Shown piece after piece: positions 28,662-37,369 of a DNA stretch of 64,000 bases. The position numbers and the translations under genes are program-made. Source of the stretch: Kamptonema formosum PCC 10802 (lineage in GTDB: Bacteria > Cyanobacteriota > Cyanobacteriia > Cyanobacteriales > Oscillatoriaceae); NCBI RefSeq assembly GCF_000332335.1, contig NZ_KB235952.1:276319-340318 (forward strand). Reading direction: 5' to 3'. The notes beneath the pieces are model-generated. The model saw only the letters and a list, made by a program, of their open reading frames with translations, was not told where the DNA came from and did no database searches. Each line of letters begins with the position of its first letter. Position 1 is the first letter of the stretch.

Positions 28662-29120
28662 GGTGTTAGATCGCTTGTCCCTGCGGATTTTTTTTTATTA
28701 ACCGCCCCCGTGAAGGAGCGCCAAGGAAAGAAAATAGAGAGGGTTTCACAAAGCATTTATAACGGCTAGAGTAAGAGCTGCTGATTCCCACAAATTGGCA
28801 TGGCATCAGTCGCGATTTTCCCCTGCTCTGCGCTGGGAGGCAGGGGGGACGCCTGCTCTGCGGGTTGTGCCGGCCCCCGGAGCCTGTGGGGCGCTGCAGA
28901 TATTTGTACTTTATTGAATAGAAAACCGCTGTAGCTTTTTGGCCGCGCTGAGAGGGAGCGCACCGGCTTTTAGTCCTTCAGACAGATGTTTGGGAAGCGA
29001 GCCGCATGGTAGCTTGCTGGCAGAAGGAATTGCTGAGATATCGCACGCCGGCCTAGACCTGCCGCGTAGGGGTTTCCACTGTGGGGGGCCGGTGGATATA
29101 GGAAAATAAGGAGAAAGCCG
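28662..29120. other. Spacer without a supported gene
   Basis: About 460 bp. It begins with a T-run (TTTTTTTT near 28688) that may end transcription of the preceding gene. It includes the phrase ACCGCCCCCGTGAAGGAGCG, related to 6350-6370. No gene or RNA was recognised. Confidence 0.4.
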
Positions 29121-29978
29121 GTGAACAGATCGCTGTTTCGTATGGGGCTGGGGCTTTTAGTAGCATTTTTTGGGTTCATCAGCTACTTGAGCACCACTGT
29201 GAAAAACCCCGTGACTGGGGAAAAGCAACATGTGCAACTTTCGCCGCGCCAGGAGGTGGCTCTCGGGCTGCAGGCGCGTCAGGAAATGGCTGCTGAGTAT
29301 GGCGGGCTCTATCCCGACAGCGCCCTGCAGGAGTATATCGAACAGGTGGGGCAGCGGGTGGTGCGGCAGTCGTCGGCAGCAAGGGCGGGGTATCCCTTCG
29401 ACTTCCACTTGCTGCGGGATTCTCAAACCGTTAATGCCTTTGCGCTGCCGGGGGGACAGGTTTTCATTACTGCAGGTTTAATGAAGCGCTTGCAGTCGGA
29501 AGCGCAACTGGCGGGGGTGCTGGCGCACGAAGTCGGTCATGTGATTGGCCGGCACGCGGCGGAGCACTTGGCGAAGCAGCAATTGGGCTCAACGCTGGTG
29601 ACTGCGGTTGGGGTTGCGGCGAGTGACGAGCAGGGGCGCGGCAGACAGGCGGCGGCGGTGGCGCAGGTGGTGAACCAATTGGCGAAGCTGCGCTACGGGC
29701 GTGGCGACGAGCTGGAAAGCGACCAGTTGGGGGTGCGGTTTATGAGCGAAGCCGGTTACGATCCCAGGGCGATGGTTGAGGTGATGGAGATACTGGAGTC
29801 CGCAAGAAGTGGGAGCGCACAGCCGGAGTTTTTGAGCACTCACCCGAACCCGGGCAATCGCAGCCAGCGTTTGCGGGAACTGATTGCCCAGACTTACCCA
29901 AACGGTGTGCCGGCGAATCTGGAATCCGGACGCGATAAGTTCTCTAAGAATGTGCTGCCCAGGCTCGCCGGCAGGTAA
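29121..29978 (+). CDS. M48 family metalloprotease
   Basis: Zinc metallopeptidase resembling BepA/LoiP, which act in envelope quality control. The 285-residue protein has an N-terminal membrane or signal segment (MGLGLLVAFFGFISYLSTTV). The catalytic HEVGH is near residue 136 (GVLAHEVGHVIGRHAAEHLA), and the third zinc ligand is probably in GDELESDQLGVRFM. STHPNPGNRSQRL near the C-terminus is typical. The start is GTG 29121 with AAGGAGA about 6 bases upstream. Confidence 0.9.
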   Translation: MNRSLFRMGLGLLVAFFGFISYLSTTVKNPVTGEKQHVQLSPRQEVALGLQARQEMAAEYGGLYPDSALQEYIEQVGQRVVRQSSAARAGYPFDFHLLRDSQTVNAFALPGGQVFITAGLMKRLQSEAQLAGVLAHEVGHVIGRHAAEHLAKQQLGSTLVTAVGVAASDEQGRGRQAAAVAQVVNQLAKLRYGRGDELESDQLGVRFMSEAGYDPRAMVEVMEILESARSGSAQPEFLSTHPNPGNRSQRLRELIAQTYPNGVPANLESGRDKFSKNVLPRLAGR

Positions 29979-30099
29979 GCTATTAGGCATTAGATCGAGA
30001 GGCCCGGCGTTAGCGCAGCGGCGCGTAAGCGCTACGCCGTACCTACGCCTTTTATCCCTAGGCCACTGATGTCCGCGCCCAATATGACTGCTGCTATAA
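29976..30099 (+). mobile_element. Diverged, internally altered family-A element, copy 4
   Basis: Retains TTAGGCATTAGATCGAGAGG, ACGCCGTACCTACG and the right end CCAATATGACTGCTGCTATAA. The middle differs, with a GCGCAGCGGCGCGTAAGCGC hairpin, and the left TATAGCAGT end is lost or eroded. It begins at the 3' end of the M48 gene. Confidence 0.6.
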
Positions 30100-30113
30100 T
30101 GCTGCATTTGGTC

Positions 30114-30222
30114 GAAAGGAGGCAGTCGCTTCGGAACTGCGCGCACCGTCACCAGTGAAACCTTGCCTCACTGCAGGGCAACGGTTGGGCTAAAGCCCAA
30201 CTACAAACCTTTTCAAGTCATA
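30114..30222. repeat. Dispersed family-E repeat, inverted copy; partial copy near 30305-30352
   Basis: Reverse complement of the 3991-4100 and 63883-64000 type, with GAAAGGAGGCAGTCGCTTCG at one end and AACTACAAACCTTTTCAAGT at the other. A second short piece with GGTTGGGCTAAAGCCCAACT at 30322-30352 sits just before the next gene and creates a false N-terminal extension for it. Confidence 0.65.
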
Positions 30223-30407
30223 TCCCCCACAGCAGCGTTCCCAGGATCTGACTTGAAAATGCGCAATACTTGCAGGTGGGTTCCCTAAGAGGGAACCCAC
30301 CCTACTTCTGCGGGGGAGCCGGTTGGGCTAAAGCCCAACTACAAACCTTTCCCTCGCTACCGGACCCGATATGGTACGATCGCTTCACGCTCAACGCTCG
30401 CTACTTG

Positions 30408-31346
30408 ATGAAACGACTTATCTCCCTCGCGGTTAGCTCGCTCATTCTGGCAGTTATCTACGGGAAAATTGACTTTCCCGCCCTCATCCAAGTCTTGCAA
30501 AATTGCCACCGGCTTTGGATGGCTGTCAGCCTGGGGATGGTGGTTCCGCTGACGGCGCTCACCTCGTGGCGCTTGCAACAGCTGGCACCGGCAGGCACCG
30601 GCTTGGGTTTCGGCGAAGCCAATCGCCTAATTTTAGCCGCCAGCACCCTCAATATGGTGCTGCCCTCGAAAATGGGAGATATCGCCAAAGCCTATTTTAT
30701 GCGCGAGCGGGGGCAGTTGAGCGGGGCGCTGTCGCTGTCGCTGGTGGTGTTTGAAAAAGCGTGCGACATGCTGTCGCTGCTGCTGTGGTGCGCCTTTGGA
30801 TTAATCCTGCACCCCCAAAAAGACTGGCTGTTCTGGATAATGACCGGCACTGTGGCGTTTGGGCTGGCTGCCGGCTTGCTGCTGCTGAGTTCGCGCCGGT
30901 TCGCCGAGCTGTTTTTTGCCACCGGCAGCCGGTTGGCACCCAAAAAATTCCGAGTCAAGCTTGACAAATTGCGCTTTTCGTGGTATGCAACGCACGAGTA
31001 TTTTTGGCGAGACAGAGCCCACTTGGCAAAAATTGCCGGCACTTCAGTATTTATCTGGTTTGGGCACCTGCTGCAAATTTGGTTTTTTATCCTCGCCCTC
31101 AACGCTTGGACGCCGTTTCTGGCGAATTTGGCGCTGTCTCCCCTAGCGATTCTCGCCGGGTTGCTGCCCTTGACGTTTGCCGGTGTTGGCACCCGTGACG
31201 CCGCCCTGATATTATTTTACCAGCCGTATTTCGATGCCAGCACCGGCGCGGCGCTGGGGTTGCTGTGCACTTCCCGCTACCTGATTCCCGCGATTGCCGG
31301 TTTGCCTTTTCTGGGACAGTATCTGGCAGCGGTTCAAAAAACCTAA
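30408..31346 (+). CDS. Lysylphosphatidylglycerol synthase transmembrane-domain (UPF0104) protein
   Basis: A 312-residue membrane protein with about seven to eight helices, similar to the flippase domain of MprF without the catalytic lysyl-transferase part. The typical early segment is SWRLQQLAPAGTGLGFGEAN followed by NMVLPSKMGDIAKAYFMRER; a later one is LPLTFAGVGTRDAALILFYQ. I start it at ATG 30408 (MKRLISLAVSSLILAVIYGK), because the longer frame reads through dispersed repeat. It may flip or sort a lipid in envelope or glycolipid synthesis; inference from family only. Confidence 0.83.
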   Translation: MKRLISLAVSSLILAVIYGKIDFPALIQVLQNCHRLWMAVSLGMVVPLTALTSWRLQQLAPAGTGLGFGEANRLILAASTLNMVLPSKMGDIAKAYFMRERGQLSGALSLSLVVFEKACDMLSLLLWCAFGLILHPQKDWLFWIMTGTVAFGLAAGLLLLSSRRFAELFFATGSRLAPKKFRVKLDKLRFSWYATHEYFWRDRAHLAKIAGTSVFIWFGHLLQIWFFILALNAWTPFLANLALSPLAILAGLLPLTFAGVGTRDAALILFYQPYFDASTGAALGLLCTSRYLIPAIAGLPFLGQYLAAVQKT

Positions 31347-31520
31347 CTGCTTCATAGTAGCGTTGCTGCGCAACGCTACAAGTGGGTGATATACTAGCCT
31401 GGTATCTCGTTGCACCGGCTGTGCCGGTGCCGCCCGGTTGAAGGGGCGTCACTCTCTCTTGCGGGGAGAGATAATGCTGCCAGATGTCAGTTCAAAAAAA
31501 ATCTAATGAGGAATCTAGAA

Positions 31521-33188
31521 ATGCAAGTGGATCGACCCAGTAAACATTTAAACCCAAGGCAAATGGCCATCGACAGTGTGGCCCTGGCAATCTTCACAAT
31601 TTTGGCAATTTTAATTAACGGCTACCAGTTTGCGAATGTCAATCACGACGTGCATGTCCCTTTTCTGCTCAAGGCAGCTAACCCATCCCTGTTCCCCAAT
31701 GCCAATGATTTAATGTTTAGCTTTCCCTTTAATAACACTCTATTTTACGCCCTCTCAGCACCTTTAGTCAAGCGTATAAATATTGAAGCTCTCTTCTTCG
31801 GGTGTTATATAATCGCCGCTTTTTTCTATTATTTTGCGGTGTTTGGCTTAGGTAAACTCATCTTTAAATCCAGAGCCGTTGCCTATTTGTCTGTTATTTT
31901 ATTGCTGATCTATAAAATATCAATAGCCGGCGAGTCAACCTATTACGAGCTTTTCTACTACAACAACCTAGTGATGCCCGGGTTGCTAGGGGCCATCTAT
32001 CTATTTCTCAAAGAGCGCTATGTATGGTCGTTTGCAATCACTGGTTTGGCTTTTGATATCCACGCCCTGTCAGCTTCCCATGTCATGGCCATGTTTTTGT
32101 TTTATTTTGCTTTTAATCGAGGCGATGTTTCAATAAAGCAGGTGGGCAAATCTCTGATAGCCTTTCTCATCTGCGCCTCGCCACTTTTACTCTGGAAAAT
32201 ATTAGGCGGCGGCTCGTCTATATTTTATACGACCACCAATTGGTCAGAATGGTTAATGATTATGAAAATCCGAAATGGCCACCATCTCTTCCCCTCCACA
32301 TGGAAAATAAAGGGGTGGGAGCCAATACTTCTCTATATCGCGCTGGTGTTCTGCTCAATCAAGTACAAGCCCGAACCAAGATATCACAAAAAACTGATGG
32401 CATTTTGTTGGGCAATTCTGGCGTTATGTGTGACAGGAACAATCTTCTCTGAGATCGCACCTCTCAAGCCGGTCCTGATGTTTCAATTCTTGAGAAGCGC
32501 TAATTTTTTTATTATCTTCTCTATATTTTACGCGAGCAATTGCATAATGTCTTTAATATTAGCGCCTGAAAAGCCAGCAAAATTTCTCGCAGCTGCTCTG
32601 GCCACTGCCCTGTTTTTTTGGGGCGCTAATATAAACAGCTTGTCAGTGGCGATTTTCATATTCAGTTTAGCCTGGACAGCGAGATTTACCTGTGAGAGGG
32701 GGGCTTGGCGGAGAGAGTTAAAAGTTTCCTGGATATTCTTATCCATCGTATGCCTCTGCATTATTGGTGCGAATGCGGGCACCAATCGCATTGATTTCCC
32801 CCCCAAAAAACTCAATGAGTGGCAGCAGCTTCAGGTGTGGGCGAAAACCCATACTGACCCGGCAGATTTGTTTATCACTCCTCCCTATATGAAAGGATTC
32901 AGGATTTTTTCAGAGCGGAGCACTGTGGGAGACTGGAAAGATGGAACTCTGGCATTTTATAACGATGAATTGGGGGCTGAATGGTGGAAGAGAATGAAGG
33001 AGTTGGGATATTCCAAATCTAAGTATGGCTATAAATATAGGGCGGGTTTCGATGCTTTGACCCAAGCCGACTTTAACCGGTTGGCCAGCGAGTATCGCGC
33101 CAGCTATTTAGTGGTCAGCAAACCCAAAAGCTTGAATTTTAACATTGTCTATGAAAGCCCGCAATTCTTGGTTTACCGGCTGCCCTAA
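31521..33188 (+). CDS. Multi-pass membrane protein, DUF6798-like/GT-C-like
   Basis: A 555-residue protein with about ten membrane spans and a C-terminal soluble domain (~130 residues from VWAKTHTDPADLFITPPYMK). The latter contains RIFSERSTVGDWKDGTLAFY and ends SPQFLVYRLP, resembling the DUF6798 module. The N-terminal VNHDVHVPFLLKAANPSLFP has the acidic loop after helix 1 seen in GT-C enzymes, so a lipid-sugar-dependent transferase is plausible but unproven. Start ATG 31521 has TGAGGAA about 9 bases before it. It is clearly more AT-rich than its neighbours and poor in TGCCGG words, which suggests later acquisition. Confidence 0.75.
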   Translation: MQVDRPSKHLNPRQMAIDSVALAIFTILAILINGYQFANVNHDVHVPFLLKAANPSLFPNANDLMFSFPFNNTLFYALSAPLVKRINIEALFFGCYIIAAFFYYFAVFGLGKLIFKSRAVAYLSVILLLIYKISIAGESTYYELFYYNNLVMPGLLGAIYLFLKERYVWSFAITGLAFDIHALSASHVMAMFLFYFAFNRGDVSIKQVGKSLIAFLICASPLLLWKILGGGSSIFYTTTNWSEWLMIMKIRNGHHLFPSTWKIKGWEPILLYIALVFCSIKYKPEPRYHKKLMAFCWAILALCVTGTIFSEIAPLKPVLMFQFLRSANFFIIFSIFYASNCIMSLILAPEKPAKFLAAALATALFFWGANINSLSVAIFIFSLAWTARFTCERGAWRRELKVSWIFLSIVCLCIIGANAGTNRIDFPPKKLNEWQQLQVWAKTHTDPADLFITPPYMKGFRIFSERSTVGDWKDGTLAFYNDELGAEWWKRMKELGYSKSKYGYKYRAGFDALTQADFNRLASEYRASYLVVSKPKSLNFNIVYESPQFLVYRLP

Positions 33189-33405
33189 ACTCCGCCTGCA
33201 GGATTTCTCCGTGGCCATCCTGGCTGCGGCCCCATCCCTGCGTCCCTGCGACAGAAAACCTGAAGCTGGCAAATCCTATAAATGCACCGGCTACCTCCGG
33301 CCCACCATGCCAGCAGGATAGGGTATAAGTATTCGGTGTTTCGGAGTATAGCTAGTGTTAAGATAGCGGCAGGGGGAATGTGAGAAATCACCTACTTTTA
33401 TCAAA

Positions 33406-34605
33406 ATGTCAACTTTAACAGAGGATGCATTAGAAGCCGGACGAAGATATCTATCCACAGGCGCAATTTCTGCCGGCATACTGCGCCAAGTCGTGTGCCG
33501 CGCCTGGGAAAGGTCGCACGAGCAGGGGGCTAACGCCCGCGCTCTGCAAGCCGAGAAACTGTCAAACTTGGAAACCGAGAGGTTGCTAGAGCGACAGCAT
33601 TTTCTGATTAGTGCGGCTCGCCCCTATATCAGACTGCTGTCGCAGGCGGCGGGGGCTGACCGTCACGCTGTAATGCTGAGCGAACCGAACGCTATCGTCC
33701 TCGATGTGGTGGGTGATGAGCGGAGCGTGCGCGGCCCAGAAAGTGTTCCCGGACCCGGTTCTTTACTCACAGAAGGAGTCGCCGGTGCAAATGGTCTGGG
33801 AACGCCCTTAGCGGAAGCGGGTTATGTTGAAATCATCGGCCCCGAGCATTTCATTGAGGGCTTTCATCCATTTAGCTGCCAAGGAATTCCCCTGCGCAAT
33901 GACAAACAGGAGATTGTAGGAGCGCTGAGTATCTCCGTGCGCCGGCAGGAGGTGGGACAGCGGCTGAAAGAAATTTTGCTGTGCGCGTCGCACGGAATTG
34001 AAGCCGAATTGCTGCAAGGCCGGCTCGAAGAAGATATGCGCAGCGTACTCACCGCCGCGCCTGATGACTATAAGGCATTAGAAGAACTGCGGCAAGATAT
34101 TATCCAAGCCCAAAATGCGGGGCGCTTGCGACTGGAGGCAGTCTCTCGTTTGGCCGCAACTAACCGCTTGGACTACGCTCTCCAATTGCTCCGACAAGCG
34201 GACGAATCGATTCAGCTGTTTCGCCGGCGCGCTGCCCTCTGGCGCGATTTGGCATCCTTAGAGATTGGGGCAATCCAACCCGTGTCGCTGACAGACACTG
34301 TACGCGAGCTAGTCGATCTCCTCTCTACAGAAGCGGCAATCCGCAAGATTGAAGTTATAATAGAAATTCAGGAGCCAGTCAAAGTGCGAGCCGATCCAAG
34401 AAGTCTTTCACGCGGGCTTTTTCACTATTTTGTGCGAGCTTTTGAGATTGCCGGCTCTGGGGGTGCAGTGCGGGTGGAAGTCCTTATGGTGCCTCTTTTA
34501 TCGGAAGGGCAAGCGCGCTTAAGTCCGATTCCAGCACCCCGCAGTGTAAAATCAGAGCCGTCCCCATTTATTCTCGCATTTCCGATCGAGAGGCAGAAGC
34601 TATGA
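33406..34605 (+). CDS. AcoR-type GAF sensor with degenerate histidine-kinase-like region
   Basis: A 399-residue soluble protein. Residues ~20-185 match the N-terminal sensor of AcoR-like sigma-54 activators (VVCRAWERSHEQGANAR, ERLLERQHFLISAARPYIRL, LLTEGVAGANGLGTPLAEAG, ALSISVRR). No AAA+ or HTH part follows. Instead residues ~215-395 look like a relic of a histidine-kinase core: a helical pair, then LTDTVRELVDLLSTEAAIRK and ADPRSLSRGLFHYFVRAFEI. This resembles the start of an ATPase domain but lacks the N-box Asn and the glycine boxes, and no clear phospho-accepting His-Glu pair is seen. It overlaps the response regulator by four bases (ATGA). Confidence 0.8.
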   Translation: MSTLTEDALEAGRRYLSTGAISAGILRQVVCRAWERSHEQGANARALQAEKLSNLETERLLERQHFLISAARPYIRLLSQAAGADRHAVMLSEPNAIVLDVVGDERSVRGPESVPGPGSLLTEGVAGANGLGTPLAEAGYVEIIGPEHFIEGFHPFSCQGIPLRNDKQEIVGALSISVRRQEVGQRLKEILLCASHGIEAELLQGRLEEDMRSVLTAAPDDYKALEELRQDIIQAQNAGRLRLEAVSRLAATNRLDYALQLLRQADESIQLFRRRAALWRDLASLEIGAIQPVSLTDTVRELVDLLSTEAAIRKIEVIIEIQEPVKVRADPRSLSRGLFHYFVRAFEIAGSGGAVRVEVLMVPLLSEGQARLSPIPAPRSVKSEPSPFILAFPIERQKL

Positions 34606-34991
34606 ACCTGAACAACCCAGTAAAAGGCAAGGTGCTGATTGCGGACGATGACGATGACGGTCGAGCGATGCTGGCTTTTCTGCTGGACATGGAGGGGTGG
34701 CAGGTTGCGCAAGCCCGTAATGGCAGGGAAGCCCTAGAAAAAGTGCTAGTGGACAAACCGCACGTCTTGGTTTTAGATAATCGCATGCCAGAACTGACGG
34801 GGGCAGAGGTTTGCCAGCGCCTCCGCGAACAGGGAATCGGCGTGCCGGTTGTGTTCGTTACGGCGTACAGTGATGGCCAGGAACTCGCTGACTCTCTGGG
34901 ACTTCGCTATTTCTTAAAGAAGCCCTACGATTTTCCGGATTTATTTGCCGCGCTCGATTCCGCTTACCGAGATTCTCAAACCCAAAATTGA
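34602..34991 (+). CDS. Single-domain response regulator (CheY-like)
   Basis: A 129-residue receiver-only protein. The acidic pocket is IADDDDDGRAML, the phospho-acceptor is Asp 59 in VLVLDNRMPELTG, the switch Thr is in VVFVTAYSD and the conserved Lys is in YFLKKPYDFPD. There is no output domain, so it must act by protein interaction or phosphotransfer. Its ATG overlaps the stop of the GAF/pseudo-kinase gene (ATGA), indicating translational coupling. Confidence 0.93.
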   Translation: MNLNNPVKGKVLIADDDDDGRAMLAFLLDMEGWQVAQARNGREALEKVLVDKPHVLVLDNRMPELTGAEVCQRLREQGIGVPVVFVTAYSDGQELADSLGLRYFLKKPYDFPDLFAALDSAYRDSQTQN

Positions 34992-35065
34992 GGAGGGCTC
35001 TCTAAAACAGCTGGGGTGTGCATAAAAAACAAAGGGGGAGCATCCCGTTTTTGCAAAGACTGTTA

Positions 35066-35165
35066 CCCTCACCCCCCTAACCCCCCTCTCCCAGGTCGGG
35101 AGAGGGGGGAAAGAATCAAGAATTCTCCCCTCACCCCAAAGTGGGAGAGGGGTTGGGGGTGAGGG
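35066..35165. repeat. Long C-rich inverted repeat
   Basis: CCCTCACCCCCCTAACCCCC with CTCTCCC at the left and GGGAGAGGGGTTGGGGGTGA with GGG at the right, with a smaller inner hairpin (CTCTCCCAGGTCGGGAGAGG). Related arms form the composite repeat at 37139-37356. The remaining 35166-35379 holds no supported gene. Confidence 0.75.
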
Positions 35166-35379
35166 GGATTACAAAAATGGAATGCTCCCGGTTACAATCG
35201 CTCTCGCACTTGTACTTGGCCTCTTCTTTCGCTTCTTCGATCTTGACCGCAAAGTTTACTGAATTGAGGAATTGTAAAATCTTGACTGTCGGCGTTTGGG
35301 ACCGGCGGTTTTTGGGGGCGGAGGGAACGCCTGTCCTACGCCTCAACGCCTGTTTAACCTGTAAAGGGATTATGCAACC

Positions 35380-37113
35380 ATGCTGATTGCGCGACTGCAC
35401 AAATTTATAACAGCACCGGCAGCCAAAACACCCAAATCCAACACCATATTCTGGTTGAGTTTGAGCCTCACCTTTGCAGCCTTTTACGGCCTGCTGGCTT
35501 TGCAAGAAGCTTTCAGCAGTAAGTATGTGGTGCAGGACGACGTGCGGCAGCACGTTTTTTGGATGCAGCGGTTTTTAGACCCCCAGTTATTTCCGAATGA
35601 TTTGATTGCGAATTACTTTCAATCGGTGGCACCGGCAGGATACACGGCGCTGTACCGGGTGCTGGCGGCGGTGGGGATTAACCCGCTGCTGGCGAGCAAA
35701 CTGCTGCCAGCAGTGCTGGGGCTGATCGCCACCGGCTACTGTTTTAGCGTCTGCACGCAACTGCTGCCGGTGCCGGCTGCCGGTTTCATCGCTTCACTGC
35801 TGCTCAATCAGAGCATGTGGATGAAAGACGACTTAGTTTCCGCAACCCCGAGAGCCTTTGCATTTCCCATATTTCTAGCATTTTTGCACTACTTGCTGCG
35901 GCGATCTCTCCCCGGCACCGGCATCAGCATCGCCCTCATAGGGCTATTTTATCCGCAGTACGTTTTCATCGCCGCCGGCGCGATCGTCCTGCAGCTGGTG
36001 CGCTGGGAGGGCGGGCGCTTGCAACTCACCCAAAACCGGCGGGATTACTGGTTCTGCGCCGCACTGATCGCCGTGGCGATTTTGGTGCTGCTGCCCTTCG
36101 CCCTGAAAACCAGTGAATTTGGCCCAACAATCACCGCCGCCGAAGCGAGAAAAATGCCAGAATTCTTGCCCGGAGGGCGCAGCAGTTTTTTCTCCAAAAA
36201 CCCTGTCGTCTTTTGGATTGATGGCAGGGGAAGCGCCATCCTGCCATCGCGACAGACGGCTCTGGTTTGGTTTGGGCTTTTGCTGCCGGTGCTGCTGCGA
36301 TATCCCGCCCTCTTTCCCTTAGCAAAACAAGTGACTTCCGGCGTTAGAGTCTTGCCACAAATCGCGCTCGTCTCTGTCGCCATGTTTTTTGCCGCCCACG
36401 CCGTCTTGTTCAAACTTCACCTTCCCAGCCGGTACACGGGGCACAGCTTTCGGATTGTGCTAGCCCTAGCAGGGGGAATCGCCCTAACGGTGCTGCTGGA
36501 TGCCGTCTTCCAGTGGGCGGAAAATCAGACAAAAGACAGCAGCAAGCGGGCAAAAATCATCGCTTTTTCCTGTTTCCTTTTGACTTTTACCACGCTGTTT
36601 CTCTATCCCGCCTTTGTAAAAAACTTCCCTAAAACGTCCTACCAAGTGGGTGGAGCGCAACAACTATACTACTTTTTTGCCCAGCAGCCGAAAGACACGC
36701 TGATCGCATCTTTGGCGGAAGAGGCGAATAACCTGCCAACCTTTTCCCAGCGCTCGATTTTGGTGGGGAGGGAATATGCCATTCCCTACCATGTGGGTTA
36801 CTACCGCCGGTTTCGCGAGCGGACAGTTGAGCTGATTGAGGCGCAGTACAGTCAGGATTTGGCACCGGCAAAGCAGCTGATTCAAAAATACGGCATCGAT
36901 TTCTGGCTGCTGGAACCCTCATCCTTCACGCCCGAGTACCTGATTAAAAATCACTGGCGCTGGCAGTTTGAGCCGGCAAAACAAGCCGCCGAAAGGTTAA
37001 AGCGCGGCAAGATGCCGGCCTTAGCCGGTTTGGTGGGGCGCTGTTCCGTTTTCGACAGAGAGGGCTTTAGTGTATTGCCGGCAGACTGCATTCTGAAAGC
37101 CGGAAAAAAATAA
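35380..37113 (+). CDS. Multi-pass membrane protein, GT-C-like, paralogous to the 31.5-33.2 kb gene
   Basis: A 577-residue membrane protein with about ten spans. The loop after helix 1 reads VVQDDVRQHVFWMQRFLDPQ then LFPNDLIANYF, with the acidic DD pair typical of GT-C glycosyltransferases and the same (N/D)DV...P.LFPN layout as the 31521-33188 protein. The C-terminal soluble part (YYRRFRERTVELIEAQYSQD, YGIDFWLLEPSSFTPEYLIK) fits the same module. It is GC-rich like the rest of the genome. A role in glycosylating lipid or surface polymer is inferred. Confidence 0.75.
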   Translation: MLIARLHKFITAPAAKTPKSNTIFWLSLSLTFAAFYGLLALQEAFSSKYVVQDDVRQHVFWMQRFLDPQLFPNDLIANYFQSVAPAGYTALYRVLAAVGINPLLASKLLPAVLGLIATGYCFSVCTQLLPVPAAGFIASLLLNQSMWMKDDLVSATPRAFAFPIFLAFLHYLLRRSLPGTGISIALIGLFYPQYVFIAAGAIVLQLVRWEGGRLQLTQNRRDYWFCAALIAVAILVLLPFALKTSEFGPTITAAEARKMPEFLPGGRSSFFSKNPVVFWIDGRGSAILPSRQTALVWFGLLLPVLLRYPALFPLAKQVTSGVRVLPQIALVSVAMFFAAHAVLFKLHLPSRYTGHSFRIVLALAGGIALTVLLDAVFQWAENQTKDSSKRAKIIAFSCFLLTFTTLFLYPAFVKNFPKTSYQVGGAQQLYYFFAQQPKDTLIASLAEEANNLPTFSQRSILVGREYAIPYHVGYYRRFRERTVELIEAQYSQDLAPAKQLIQKYGIDFWLLEPSSFTPEYLIKNHWRWQFEPAKQAAERLKRGKMPALAGLVGRCSVFDREGFSVLPADCILKAGKK

Positions 37114-37138
37114 ATCCCAGAAGCTAGTTTTTGAAAGC

Positions 37139-37356
37139 ACCCTCACCCCCCAACCCCCCACAAGGGGAGAGGGGGAGTAAGAAAAATTATAGCGGTTTTC
37201 TTATGCGTGAGGTACTGAGAAACCCGGTTTTTTTAAGAAACCGGGTTGTGCTTCATCTAACTGAAACCCGCTATATTTCACCAAATTCCCTCATCAAAAC
37301 GCCCACCTCTTTCTCCCCCTCCCCGCGTGCGGGGAGGGGGTTGGGGGGTGGGGTTC
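37139..37356. repeat. Composite repeat: C-rich inverted arms around a family-B element
   Basis: The left arm CCCTCACCCCCCAACCCCCC faces the right arm GGGGAGGGGGTTGGGGGGTG. A complete family-B element lies between them at 37188-37275. The nesting suggests the family-B element inserted into an older inverted repeat of the 35066-35165 type. Confidence 0.65.
37188..37275. repeat. MITE-like palindromic element, family B, copy 3
   Basis: Eighty-eight bp from TATAGCGGTTTTCTTATG to CTGAAACCCGCTATA, with the core GAAACCCGGTTTTTTTAAG. It lies inside the composite repeat 37139-37356. Confidence 0.85.
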
Positions 37357-37369
37357 ACCCCAATAATAG

